Origin: Lates calcarifer
Lineage: Eukaryota > Chordata > Actinopteri > Centropomidae
Assembly: GCF_001640805.2 (NCBI RefSeq)
Contig: NC_066837.1
Coordinates: 23,707,804 to 23,771,803, forward strand
Reading direction: 5' to 3'
Length of the DNA stretch: 64,000 nucleotides
How positions within the stretch are numbered: the stretch's first letter is position 1; each line of letters begins with the position of its first letter. Both the position numbers and the translations under genes were made by a program. The notes below the pieces were generated by a model that made no database searches, was not told the origin of the DNA, and was given only the letters and a program-made list of their open reading frames with translations. This document shows, piece after piece, positions 27,801 to 41,400 of the stretch.

Positions 27801-30294
27801 TGAAAACTCATCATCAGTGTTTTCATTGAACCAATCTGGTCCATTCCTCATTGGCAGTTACCATAGCAACCAAGGTCAAACACAGACCTTCAGGGATATG
27901 ACAAGACAGAGCCATAATGCCCCTCAGGATCATGATTTACACACATGTTGCAGGTTAGGTTCAAAATGTATGTATGTGATGTGGTTCTATGAAGAATAAC
28001 CTTATATGTGTTAAGTATAATGTAGTCTGGGGTTAAATATGGTTTCTCAGAACTGGATGGCATTACACAGTATGATGTTATCTCTTTTCCCAGTGATGCT
28101 TCATGCTTCAATAAATTCTCCTGCTTAAGAAATCTGAGTATCCTCCTGAAACTTCTTCCAGCAGCTCACAAGATTTCCATCACAAGTAATATTAACCTAA
28201 CCTTAAAAAGCATGCTGTCAAGCACTCATCGCATCTCTCACTCATCACTCACTCTCCCTGGCAGTTTGTATTGACAGGACGTCTGTACCTTGTGCAGCCA
28301 TAGTGGGGAACTGTCAGCCTGTTGCTGCACTGCAGCCCAGCAGAACGAGTCCACATATGCGGCTTGTCTCCAGGAGAAGTTAGTGGGAGGAAAGCAGCCA
28401 ATCTGGGTACCTGTATAAGGAAACTGAAGAATCAGTCAGAGCTAACAGGCATTTTGGTAACTCAGCAAAAATAAACCAACACTGCAACAATTGTCAGTCG
28501 CCCCACTTCTGCACTCTAATTTGTTGGTGGGTTGTTTTCTGCATACTTTGTGTCAGTAATTACACCATGTCCTATTATGATGGGGGCACAATTCAGTCAT
28601 GCTTGTGCAAATGACCCAAATAATCAACAGACAGTAATATTTTGGCAGCAAAGGATCTGTCATATTATAATACCACAGACTTTAAACTGCTTTAAACAAA
28701 CTGAGCTCATCCTAACAACAGAAATCCAATTTACTGTGTGTTTTCCATGTATGACATATAGTCTACCAACTACCAGTTATATCAACTACAGTGTCAGTTA
28801 CACTGGCATCAGTTCCTAAAATAATTCAACTGTAGTTTGTGGGTGGAGCATGAGGCAGTGGTAGAATGATTTTACAGCTATAATCACGTGACATATGCAA
28901 GAGATATTTCCAGCTGCTTTTATTATGTAAGATAATATTATTATCATACTTTTAAAAATATGAATGTGATAATTAATTGATTATCTAATATCAATTAATT
29001 GATTAAATAACTGTTGCATACTATTGATCGGCTTGGTTGCTTTATAAGTATTTTTGCACATTATTTCATATGGCTGTGATGTAGTACCTTTCTCACTGAA
29101 AACATTTTGACATGTCACAGTAGGAAGTAATAATAATAACGTAATAATAAAATGACTGATGGCTGAATTCCATATGGCTGCTTTGGTTCCATGTCTCACT
29201 GTCACATTGTCCTGACTTACTGGGACACCTGAACAGAACAGATATAATGTTAGCAGTAACACCTGTGCTTTTCCTACTATGACAAGTCAAAATGTCTGCT
29301 GTGGAAAAAGCTGCTAATCCACATCCTGTTTCTCAGTTTAAAGGCCCATCCTCCTCCTCTCTGGTGGCTCATTTAATGGATTTAATAGGGAAAATCAATG
29401 TGGGATTTTGGCCATAATGTCTTTCAAGTCTAGATGTTTTCTCAAGGTTTGCAGTGTAATGGATCCATTTCATCTCAGTGTCTCTGGCAGGACTAGCTGC
29501 ATTAGCAGATGATGATAAAAACAGAGTGTGGGCATTATGACCAATGAAGATTATGTAGCTCTGTTGAACTGCTAATGGAGCTGAGTTTGTGTTTACATTA
29601 AAGAGGGAGGAGACAAAACAGACAGAGTACACCACCTTCTGTTTAGGAGATAGTCTAGTCCCCTGCTCTTCACACTAACACCAGACCATATGGCACCAGC
29701 TTATCTACAAGGGCTTGATTACGATACATGCTGAGTTTGTCAGTATGTGAAGCTGCCCATATGCCCAGAGTTTCCATCATCATCACCAGCAGCAGCAGTA
29801 TGTGGCTGCTTCCCTGTCAGGGCGTGAGAGAAGCAGAAGGGTGGAGACTCAGACCACACCTTCTCCGGCATTCACACCTCGCTCTTTCTGGTTAAATACT
29901 GAATGTAACTCACCTACGTGCAGAAATATCACTGTGCCTCATCCATCACTGCATATAAGGGTGGTTTTAATTGACACACTTGTCTTACAGCGGTTAGTGT
30001 GTCGCCGTGGTAGAGACAAAGACGCTCCACCAGGACCCGATGAAAGGATTCTAACCTAAGATGATGGAGGCTACTTCACAGGGGCATGCCTACAAATTTT
30101 AAACACAACTCACCAACTGAGACCTCTTGAGCGAAAGCGAGTGAGATGAGAAACAAAGGCAGCCCCACCGCTAGAAAGGTGACTATTTTATCCACCGCCA
30201 GCTCCAGACGCACACCTTTATACTTGGCCTCCGAGGGGTCCTTCAACAAAAAGTCGGAAAAAACGTACTCCGTGGCTACGTGGGCAATCGCCAT
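24808..30294 (-). CDS. panx1: Pannexin-1 large-pore channel
   Basis: Pannexin-1 forms plasma-membrane channels that release ATP and other small molecules. Exons in transcript order: 30114-30294, 28289-28410, 27402-27601, 25060-25561, 24808-24957, giving about 384 residues (human 426; the C-tail is shorter). The start [15 protein letters not shown] matches human [15 protein letters not shown], so the upstream in-frame ATG at 30309 is not preferred. Four membrane helices are visible, the first ending about residue 56. The extracellular cysteines are present (C66, C84, C232, C251), as are pore residues W74, R75 and D81 and the loop-2 glycosylation site NDS (N241). The tail keeps a caspase-type site DVLD (residues 363-366). 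Teleosts have duplicate panx1 genes; which copy this is was not resolved. Confidence 0.93.
26490..26795. repeat. Tandemly duplicated segment with CA and CT microsatellites
   Basis: In a panx1 intron, about 70 bases at 26519-26588 (cattaacacatgggtcattc...) recur in diverged form at 26632-26701, a spacing of about 113 bases, with CA-rich runs between and before the copies. A CT run follows at about 26715-26760 and a short CA run at 26771-26782. Confidence 0.65.
26820..27150. repeat. Probable dispersed-repeat fragment
   Basis: A T-rich stretch with recurring TTCAGC and TTCAAC words, ending GGAAATGCTTTTTCTAGTT, resembles the end of a repeat that is frequent in percomorph introns. It is non-coding. 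The family was not identified. Confidence 0.35.
28411..30113. other. panx1 first intron, no exon seen
   Basis: A 1.7 kb intron. It holds only short unsupported reading frames and a few AT-rich stretches. Confidence 0.6.
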
Positions 30295-30558
30295 GACGGA
30301 AGGGAACAAAAAGCCGGTGCTTTTCTAATAATTGACTGAAGAGTCAATTCTTTTTTCAATAAGCCAGAAGCGAACTGCGTCTGAGGTTTGAACAAACGAA
30401 AGAGTCCCCGCTGTGCAGAAATGTGACTAAGGTAGAAAACACTGAGCCGTTATTGTTTACCCATCTCCATTCACAAGTGAGACTGATGGTTTAACCTGCT
30501 GTCCCGTTACTGTACCCCACACATCACAGGCAGCAGTGGGGAGCTGGCTGCCTGCCAG

Positions 30559-30572
30559 CCACCAGAGGGCGC
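30559..30572 (+). promoter_or_regulatory. Near-consensus CTCF binding motif
   Basis: CCACCAGAGGGCGC matches the CTCF core CCASYAGRKGGCRS at every position. It lies about 265 bases upstream of the panx1 start codon, between panx1 and the divergent marf1 gene. Binding is inferred from the motif alone. Confidence 0.6.
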
Positions 30573-32463
30573 AGTTGTGCCGTTAAGTGCACTTGCCACA
30601 ATATTCAAACAGAATTTCTAGCCCACGATATGAACACTCAAGTAAATTTTAGTTTATTTTTTAAACGACCTGAGGCCATATTGGTTAGTCTAGTTTATAG
30701 TGAAATTAACTTTCGGGTTGGCTATATTTAGTTCAACGAATTTCTATAATCATTTCATAGGCATCATAGTCATTTAACACCTGGAGAAGTATTCAGGTGT
30801 TCAAAAAAAGTTCCAATACCACACTTTAAAGATAATGTGTTCCAAATAAAAGGCAGAACGGCCTTCATAGTACTATATAATTGTATCATAGAACCATATG
30901 CTGTTAGTCCAGGTAGATTTCATTTTGACTATTTTAAATACTGTTACATGGGTCAATCCACAACAAAGAATTGTTTTATAATGGATAATATACTGTGTAT
31001 CTTGATGTTTGTTTTGAATGAAAATCGTTATCTGAAAAGAAACATAACCAGTTGTCAAATGTAGTGGTGTGAAGAGTAGGCTACATTATTTGTTTGTTTG
31101 TGGAGTATGTTGTTGTATGTTGTGGAGCAGTATAAAGAGGCATAGTACGGAAATACACTGAGTTACTTTCTAGCACCAATTTAAATGGCAAACGGTCCAT
31201 TTCAGAGATGCAAAGGCAGTGCTGCTGCCCATTCAAACAAATGCTGAAAGTGATAACCTTAGAAAAACTAATGTCACCGAGTAAAGTGAGTCAGAACTAC
31301 ACAGTCATTTTAACCTGAAAATATACTGGAAGTGTGTCTATCAGTAAATATTTCACATGAAATAATGGTAAAGAGGCTAAATAAACATATTGTCATAGTC
31401 ATATTGATCAGAACACAGTCGCATAAGTGTAATTCAGTGTACAAATGCTCACAAAATCAATATTACAAATTTAAATTAACTAAAATAGATATTGTTTAGT
31501 GTATTGCAATTATGGCGTGAAGTGAAAAAACATCTAAATATTTTTGTAAATACCAAACTATTCAACTCACAGGTCCCAACAATCAATTAATCTTCAATCA
31601 ACCATAAATAAACCCCCCTCTACGTCCCTATTTTAGAAATTCTCTCACGTTACAATAACATTTGCGACAGCTGCGCTAGCTTTCTGGCAGACGTAGGTTA
31701 CAAAAAGGTGCGGGTTTCTAGGGAGACAGACAGAGGGGAATGGTCTTTTGAGGAAGATGTGAAAGACGAGACCTTCTCAGGTATCTAAACAATCAACTGT
31801 TCTGAAAATTGTTTGCCATTACCAGAGGAGAAACTGGCTCATAAATTTCTGCTATAGAAACAAAAAATAATGAGCGGCAGCACTTGGGAGTAGCTATCTG
31901 TCCGCTAAACAAGCTAAGTAACGTTAATGGTGCCTGTTGTTAGCTTAAATGTAACGCTAGCTCCAGCCAAACAGTTAACATTACATGAGCTCAGTAGCAG
32001 CCTAAAGCTAATTAAATTAGCCAGTTAATTTCACCGTAAACAATAGTTAATACACTCAATGCAGTCAGAAAACGACGTCAAGCTAGGTGCATGTTGGTAA
32101 CGTAACCTCGGTTAGGTTCGCTTTGGTTAAACATAACTGGCGTGTGTTAGCTTAAGTTAAACAGTCTGTACTTGGCAAGTTAGTGAACGTTATGGTTCCC
32201 TTTATTGATTTTAAACTGACGTTACGAAGCTGTGTTGAATTATAGGCGCTTTCGCGTCCAGATCTGTGCTTTCATACATGAGGACTTTTCACAGATGTTT
32301 TAGTGTCTTTCAGCAGTGTGAACTAAAAGGACCTGGCCAACGGGTCATTAAGAGGTGATGTAAGCGAAACTACTCCGTGTAAATTTAACGTTCGATTCCT
32401 CTTAATAGGAAAGAATGAGAGAGAAGAGAGATGAAAGTATGATGAAAGATCTCTCTGGGTTGT
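30573..32463 (+). promoter_or_regulatory. marf1: marf1 upstream region with a candidate 5' UTR exon
   Basis: Non-coding sequence between panx1 and the first marf1 coding exon. A candidate non-coding exon ends at 31780 (acttctcag-type end followed by gtatct). An acceptor at 32312 (gtctttcag) could open the exon that carries the start codon. The stretch 31890-32000 is TTAGC-rich, as in other repeat remnants here. No TATA box was seen. Confidence 0.35.
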
Positions 32464-35400
32464 ATGATGGAAGGACTGGGAAAGGAGAGATCCATATGCA
32501 GCTCTAGTCCCTTCCCATGGCTCATTCACCCCAAAACAGAGGCTTCAACCCTGCTATGGAAACTCAAAGACTGCTTCTCCACCACTGAGACAACCGCCCC
32601 TCATCACACAGATAAAGAAGTAGGTATTTATCTGTATGAGGTCTAGATAACTTTATGCATTGACTACACACCAACACAGAGCAGAGTCGAGGAGGTTGCA
32701 TCAGTCTGTATCCTGAAACTTGGAATGAAACATTAAAATGGATCGGGTGCGTTGTCAGAGAACCATTTCTGGGCAACAGTCCATTTATGTAAATTATTGT
32801 CTATTATATAACATGTATACAGTATGACAGGATTGATGTGTGTTTGTTGTTGTGACACAGAGCAGTGGTTCAGGCTGTTCTCGTTCCTAGATTATTCTCA
32901 TTTCCCTGGAATTAATTTTAACATTATAGAATAAAGAAAACTTGTATTTGCTGTAGAAATATTGGTTATCAGTGTATATATGTCAATTTTGAAAAGCCTT
33001 AAATAAACTGGGGAATTTCCATATTATATAGCAACTGTGCAATGCTAACATAATGGCAGTGTTTTACCCTGTGACAGAACAGCAAAAACAGCAAAAAGTA
33101 TTTCCTTATATTGATATTTGTTTGAAGTTTGGACTATCTGTGAGGTGAAAGTAAACGGAAAACAAGAAGTAAACTCTGAACTTTAGCAGCTTGTACATGG
33201 CAACAAAACGACTGAAAGCTGGACATTGAGAATTTTAACAATGGTGTTTGTAGTCAAGTAAAGATGACATGTTCAGCCAGTTAGTAGTGATGACACAGCT
33301 TGGTTGAGGGTGGAGAACACTGGAGTTGGGTTCTGCCTCCTCCATGACCACTGTTTCGTGCACAACATTTATCTCCTGCTGTTAGTGTGCTGTGCAAATA
33401 GATTATTAATATTTTATATTTCAATATTTGTTTTCACATAAATACATTTCCAAACCAACCAAAATAATCCACAGAACTGATGTGAGATAACGGTTTCCTT
33501 TTATTTTTCAGAGCAATTACATGGAGAGCAGAAAGGCCATTCTGGAATTGAAAGATGTCCCTCCTCCTCCTCCCCCTCCACACCATATTTCCTCCTCCCA
33601 ATCATCCCAGCACTTCTCTCTGGCCCCTCTCCCTTTGCCTCATCCCTGCTTGCCCCCTCCTCAGCTTACACAAGGTTCCCATCAACAGCATCCACAACAG
33701 CAGCAACATGAGGGGGCTAGCCCCAAAGTAAGCATTTGCACTCACTGTGACTATTGCAGCACAGATGGCTATGGGTTATTAGGTGGCGAAGGTGTTGTTG
33801 GTGGCAGTAGCAGCATTGCTGGTGTGGTCTCTCTCTATATTGCCCCGGGCTCTCTGGGAGCACCCATCAGCAGCAGCAGCAGCAGCAGTATTGGCAGGTC
33901 TGGGTCTTGCTCTGTAGCCTCATCTGTTCATCAGTATAAAAATAACCTGAGCTGTGCAAGTGGAGGTGAAGCTTTTGATCCATTGCTCAGTCTTAGTTAC
34001 AAATCTCAGCTGGCCTCTTCTGTCGCTACCTCTCAGCCTGTTTCATCACATCCCTACCTCCCCTGCTGCTCAGGGCTTCTTCACACCTGCCCATCTGCAC
34101 CTCTTCCATGCAGTCAACCCAGGCTGTTTCCCTCTCCAGCCCCTTTGGCTTCCTCTCTCCCCTCTGTTTCTTCTCTACCTGCACCATTGCATGGCTCTTG
34201 CCTGGCTTCTTCTGGCTACTACACCTGTGGTGTGGACTGCAGCCCAGCCAGAAGATCCCAGAGAAGCACACCCGGTGAACACCCGACCACCACCACCATC
34301 ACTACTACAACCACTTCAGCACACTTCTGCTCTAATCCTATGCACCTAAATGTAGAACGCACGGTTTGTGTGAAGGGGGCACACTACTGCCAAGAGTGCT
34401 TTTTGAAGGTTGGTACAGTTCTCTTTATGCACTGTGGCTTTCTTTGTATTTGTGTGGATGACCCCAGTCATGTAAACTGAGACTGAGGTTTTGTATTTGT
34501 GTTGTTACAACATGCATTTGCATACTTAGTTTTATGTCTGTTTTCCCTGTCAGTTGTATTCATTTGTGCATCTTTACAGCCAATAAATGGTCTGGCAGCA
34601 GAGTCAGACAAGGTGTGGCCCAATGTTCCTGTTCCCCAGACTGCTCCTATTCCCATCCCCATCTGCAATGGCTGTGGCACCTCCTCTGACGGCATGATGC
34701 TCATGCCATCGACCAGCCTTAGCAAGATTGGCCAGAAGTATGGTTAGTGGGCGCTACAACACAATTTTGTATCCCTGCGTACATATTATTTATTGAATTT
34801 ATATCAGATTGGTCTTGACGACCTTGATTGGACAATTGAAAATGGCAGAATTTGAATAAAGTGGATATGAAATATTCTTCCATCCAAATTAACTACAACA
34901 ATAATTAAACAATTAATTTGAAGCTGTTACTGTAAAACAGGTAAGCATGTTTAAAATGATTGTTTATTGTCTGTCAGGTTCGCCAGAGAACAATGGTCCT
35001 GAGAACATCCCTCCAGTGGGTGTCTTCTGGGACATTGAGAACTGCAGTGTTCCCAGTGGACGCTCTGCTGGAGCTGTGGTCCAGCGTATTCGCAGCCGTT
35101 TCTTCCAGGGTCATCGTGAGGCAGAGTTCATTTGTGTCTGTGATATCAGCAAGGAGAGTAAAGCTGTCATCCAAGAGCTCAACAACTGCCAGGTACCAAC
35201 AGTAATATCTAGTATAGGGATTTTCATGGTTAAACTGTTACAAATAATAGGTGTCACACATACCCTGATTGAAATGTTATCTACCACTAATGAAGTGGAA
35301 ACATAATTTTGCTTCATCAGGTTACTGTTGCACATATCAACGCCACAGCCAAGAATGCTGCGGATGACAAACTTCGCCAAAGCCTACGACGCTTTGCTGA

Positions 35401-38400
35401 GACCCACACTGCACCTGCGACTGTTATACTAGTATCCTGTAAGTTCAGCTCAGATTCACATTAATCAACCACACTCTTGCTACCACAAAGGATTTTGAGT
35501 TAACAAGTGTTATTCTTTCATTGTTATCAGCGGATGTGAATTTTGCAAGTGAGTTGAGCGACCTGCGTCATCGCCATGGTTTCCAGGTAATCCTGGTCCA
35601 TGGCAACCACACATCTTCAGCCCTTCTGCAACACGCCAACCGCCACGTGGCCTTTCAGGAGATCACAGCTAATCTGCCACCACGAATGCTTGTCAAAGCA
35701 CAGGTAGGCTTCAAAAATGCTGCATTCAGACTTAAAAAGTCATTTTGGTCCTATTGTCTGTTTACATAAGGTAAGTTCATGCTGGCAAAAGAAATCAAGC
35801 AGAATCTCATTTTAGTGTGGATCAAGAGGACAGAGAGAGGCAGTTGGAATGTGAATTTGAATTTATTTTAGGGGTCATTTTTTCTAATCTGTAGCATTCT
35901 CAGCCATTCTCCAAATTGTTTCTCCAATAAAAGGAAGACTACTGCTGTAATTTTTTTTGTAAATTATACAAACCAGACAGGCGCGCTGTCTCTTCCTCCC
36001 CTCCCTCAGCCCAGTTTCAACCTCCTTTATGTGCACAACCTCCCTGTCAACTGTGACAAGAGCCTGCGGAACGCTGTGAAGCTCAGGCTCCGCCGCCTGT
36101 CTGACAACTGTGGTGGCAAAGTGCTGGGCATGTCCCAGGGCACAGCAGTCCTGCGTTTTGGCAGCCCTGAGGCAGCTGCGCGTGCCCGCAAGCGAATGGA
36201 AAATGAGGATGTGTTTGGCCGCCGAATCAGCCTCTCCTTCTCCCCACGGCCCAGAGACGATGCAAGTCCTGAGCCTGAGCTTCAGTCTCAGCCCCATCAC
36301 TTGCCTCAGGCTCTGCCCCAGCCCTATCAAACCCAGGATTCAATGTTCGCCCCTCCCCCATCTATATCCTCCTTCTCTTTTCTGCCCCTGGAGAAGCCCA
36401 GGTCACCCAGGAGGCCACGGCGAGCAACCCGCCCATGCCACACCCCTGGCCCAGTGCCTGAAAGGCCCTACAGCCCCAGGAGGGGGTGCAGTGGGCCTCC
36501 CGGTGGTGCTCCAGCCAAGCCCCGTCAGGTCAGCAGACTCGTCAGTGCCTGCTTCCCCTTAACCTCCATTGCCATCTATCCTTGTCTGGGCTGCTTTGTA
36601 AATCACAGTAGCTTCCCCCCGCCAGTGTCTTTCTAATTGCTGCTTTGACACTAACCGCTGAGCTTGTGGCTGCTGGCTTTATTTGTCTGCCTGTGCTAGC
36701 ATGTATTATTTGTTGGTAGTGCTTCATGTGTCCCCTGTTGTCCTGCATGTTAATTGGTCATTCATCATATTAATGCATGACTTAGCCCTCAGCTTGTATG
36801 CCTTTCTCCAACTGTATTTTGTCCTGTATATCAGTGCTGATATACTACTTCATGTGAGTAGCAGTTTCTGTGTTCTGTCCAAAGTCTGCTCCATGCATCT
36901 GTTTAGTTGTGGCCCATGCAGTTCTTTGCTGTGAAAAAATTGACCTCTGGTGGCTGGAATGACTTGGCTTTTTCTTGCTTGAATGTAACCAAACAAGCCA
37001 GTGCGGCAGACTGGAGAAAAATGATCCGCAGATGGATTACTGTATAGATAGACTGAAAATAGGAATTAAGCTTTTCTCTGTAGTTTCCAGAGTAAAGAGA
37101 AATTTGAGTGTGGAGGTTATCCAATATCATTTAAATATGAAAACACTAAGAATATTAAAGTAACTAGATTAGAGGTCCACATGACTAATACACACAGACA
37201 CAAACAGACATAAACAGAACAGTAGTAACATTTCTATCTTATTTCTGACTTATGATTATGAAAACATTTACAGGCAAAGCACAGTCTCGTGGCTGTATTA
37301 TCAACTGTGTACTAGCGCCTGATGCACAGTCCTTGTCATTTACAGCATGATGACACAGACTATATAACTATCACAGATTTCTCTGTTATAAAGCCATTTC
37401 TGCAGCTGTCATAAATGGCAGTCCTGTTGGCTGTTAAAGTTTGGCCTTGGGTGTCTCAGCATTCTTGTCATAGTACTGTTTAACCAGAGCAGCTCTCATT
37501 GTGAATAATACAGATCATTAAGTTCAACGGATTCCTTAAATAATGCACTCACAAAGCAATAAGTTCCATAGAGCTAAGATGCATATCATCAATCATAATA
37601 ATCAGCTGATGTTTGCTACTGTTCTGTGCTTTCTAGTTATCAATTTTAAAAGCACACCCCTAGTAAATCTTTAGAAAACCTTATCATGCCATTCATTAGC
37701 TTTTTCCATTCAGCTTGTTTTCATATGCACTAACAAATTGAACTCCTCATCCTGCCTCCTGCGCCTGCATGCACACAAGGACATCACCAGAAGCCAGCCA
37801 GTTAACATATATCAACATTTGCTGTCTGTGTGATCCAGGAGCTGGGTAGTTTGGAGGGCAAGTCCAGAATGGGCTTCCACCAACTGGACAAAGGACGTGC
37901 TGCTTCCTCTTCCCCCCATAGTAATGGTGAGACAGGGGCCCTGGAGCAGCTGTCCAAACCTGTCCTTACTGGAGAATCAATGTACAGGAGAAGGTACATA
38001 CAGACACAGGGGAAGGGGACATTATACTGAAATGAATGGAATCCCATAACTAGATAAAAAAACTCCTTTGATAATGACCTACATATCCTTTTTCTTGCAA
38101 ATTATTGCCCTTGCACACATACCTCTCCTTTTTTTGCCTGTCCACGTAGAAGAGAGGGCTCCAATCCTCGCAGCGTGACTGAATCACCTGTGGAACAAGG
38201 GGAGAGGAGCTCAGGGGAATTCCAGATTAGCACACCCTCAGCATTCAGCAAACTGAACCTGCACAGGAGCTTCAGTCCTCTTGTCCTCTCCCAGGGCTCC
38301 TGGTCCTCCAGGTGACCAATTCACTCATGTTTGACTAAAATGGCCTACAGAATATAAAGCCTGATAATGATAATGATAATCTACAGATTTCCATATTATT

Positions 38401-41400
38401 AGGTGGAATGTTAATTAATATTTTGAACTTCTCCAACAGTAGGAGTGCGTCTCCCTGCCTGTCCAGCCGCTCCTCACCTCTGCTTGCTGCCCCTCGCAGT
38501 CCGTGTCCTGAAGGTCCACCTGAGCCATTCTCAGAGGGGGCAGAGGTCCAGGTGGGTAACCTGGACTACAGAATGTCCCGCAAGGATCTGCAGCAGACAC
38601 TGCATGACACCTTTTCCAGATATGGACGGGTAAGTTATTGTTAATGTAGTTATTATACTGATTAATGTATAGTTCAGATATGCTCGTATTTTCTTGTTTG
38701 ACAGCTGAGTCTCTTAAGATAGAATGTTTCGTTTTTGTTGAAAGATTGTTTGCAGATATTTCTGTTTGAAATCAGATTAATCTCTGTCTCAAAACTTCTC
38801 TTTGGGGTGTGACTTGTTTTGTCAAGGTGAAAGCAGTGGAGCTTAGCCCCCACACTGACTATCAGTTGAAGGCCACAGTTCAGATGTTGTCCCTACAGCA
38901 GGCCATCAGTGCCGTCAGTGGCCTGCACCGTTATAAGATCGGAGGCAAACGCATTCAGGTGTCTCTGATCACTGGTGGCTGCAGCAAATCTCTTGCCATG
39001 CTCAGGTACAGTTTGTGTTGAGTTGCACTCAAGTCTTGGTTAATATCATGGCTTGCTTTGTCTCTGACATTACAAGTTTATGAAATTTTCAGAGTTCTGA
39101 ATATGCTTTTCCTCAGCTTTTCTGGTTTGGATTTTGGTGATAAATTTCTGCTTTGTCATTATACAGCACAGAGATCATAAGCATTCTTCAGGATGCACCA
39201 GCCAACTGTCTTCCCCTATTCAAGTTCACTGAGATCTATGAGAAAAAGTAAGTAACTGGTTTTCAACTTATGGCAATCAAACTTTAGTAAATTTACTAGT
39301 ACACATTTTTTACCTGGAGTATGGCATTTTATGCATTACAAAGTAGTCTGCGTTGCCAAAGTATATGCTCTTTTGTCCCATTTCCAGATATTCCCGTAAG
39401 CTAGTGGTTGGGGATCTATACAGGCTACCAGAGGTGGTGGCAGTGCGGGAACAGGGAGGCTCAAGGCTTGTATGCCTTCTGCCCAGCAGCCAAATCCGTC
39501 AGAGTCCACTGGGATCCTCCCAGTCCCAGGAGGGCTCCTCATCTGCCAGCGGCAGTCCCGTGGTTTTTGAAGAGCTTGAGTACCATGAACCTGTCTGCAG
39601 ACAACACTATACACAGCAGGACTTCAGGTAACCAACAGTTAGAAGAATGTCATAAAAACGCACATAGTAGGGTCAGTATACGGCATTGGCGAGTACCATT
39701 ATGTAAACTATACAACTTGAACTGACTGTCACACATGTTTTCAGGTTCAATTATGTGTCTTATCTGTCTTTTTGTAGTGAGGCTGACTTTGACCCTGACT
39801 CCTATAAAATTCCATTTGTTGTGATGTCTCTGAGCACCTTAGCCTCTGAGGTCCACAGCCTGTTGCAGTCACATGAGGGCACCCTTCCACTACTCAGGTG
39901 ACAACCAGCTCTTTAAGCCCTGTATATGTTTGTTGCTTATATCAAACCACGTTTCACACATTCTAAATAAAGTCAATAATATAGTATATTTTCCGTTTAG
40001 TTTTCCAGACTGCTATGCAGCAAAATTCAGCCCACTGCAGCTAGGCAATGAGACACTGGAAGGTGGTGTTCCCCTGGAGCACCTCATTACCTGTGTCCCC
40101 AGTATCACAATAGTCACAGCTCAGAATGGCTTCAAGGTCATCAAGTGGATCCACAACAAACCACCAGCACCAAACTCTGGTAGGAACATTTGCAACATTT
40201 CACAGTTTTGTTTGAGGTTATTGACATTTTATCTCAGATCTGTTAATGTCCTGCTCCTGTTCCATACCTACAAAGTGCTATCTATCTGTCTATCTATCTA
40301 TCTATCCACGATATACATAACTCACACATTTTAAATACGTTTTTCTTTCTCATATAGAGCTGTGGATTCAGCGCTGCAAAAGTCCAGTGGGCAACCCTCA
40401 GCTCATTCAGTTCAGCCGAGAGATTATTGACCTGTTGAAGAGTCAGCCTTCCTGCATCATGCCCATCAGCAAATTCATACCCTCATACCACCACCACTTT
40501 GCCAAGCAGTGCCGTGTCTCTGACTATGGTTACTCCAAACTGCTGGAGCTGCTGGAGGCTGTGCCACATGTTCTGCAGGTAGTGAGGATAATGAGGATGG
40601 TATATGATTGTTACATTTTGAATATAATATAATGTAATGTAATGCCATGCAAGATTTACCTCTTCACCAATCCTAATTGTACTTGAAAAATAATTTAAAA
40701 AAACATAACATAACATTTTTTACATTTTCTTTCTTTACCTACAGATCTTGGGCATGGGTACCAAGCGTTTACTGACCTTGACCCATCGTGCTCAAGTGAA
40801 GCGCTTCACCCAAGACCTTCTCAAACTGCTCAAATTTCAAGCCAGCAAACAAGTGGCAATCAAGGACTTCATGCAGGCATACCACTGGTCAGTCAACATT
40901 GCTCAGAGCTGTAGATGATGCCTTCACGTTGTCTGTGTTCTGTAGAGGCTGGAAAAAACTGATTATCCAGAAAGAGTTTGGATCATCAGTATGTAATGTA
41001 ATGTCATGTATATTCTCTACCTTGTGTATCAGGTGCTTCTCCAGAGATTGGAGGATTATCGACTATGGGATATGTGACCTGATGGACCTGCTGACTGAGA
41101 TCCCTGACACCACCATTACTATAACACACCAGGCTACAGACACCATCATCTCTGTTCCCAAAAGAGGTCAGTATAAACTAGGTATTAAAAACACTTTTTT
41201 TGTAACTGAAAATGAAGGTGAGTATGAATTGTCAGTCACCTCTATTAAAGAGCTGTGTCTTAGTTTAACAACAAACTGTTGTACCTGCCATAGCTCTGTC
41301 CACACAGTTTTGCAACGGTTCAGTTATGTTCATCTTTATGTTTTACTTTCAATTAAGTGTTTTGGTTTATTTATTAAAATGGATGTGTGTAAGAACAATC

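Noticed and set aside
30295..30309. Upstream in-frame ATG for panx1 at 30309
   Set aside because: The family start MAIA at 30294 aligns exactly with human PANX1, and the five extra residues have no support.
33954..34349. 131-codon frame overlapping the large marf1 exon
   Set aside because: It is an out-of-frame shadow of a confirmed coding exon.
39873..40334. 153-codon frame across a marf1 exon and its introns
   Set aside because: Only the part at 40001-40179 is real coding; the rest reads through splice sites.
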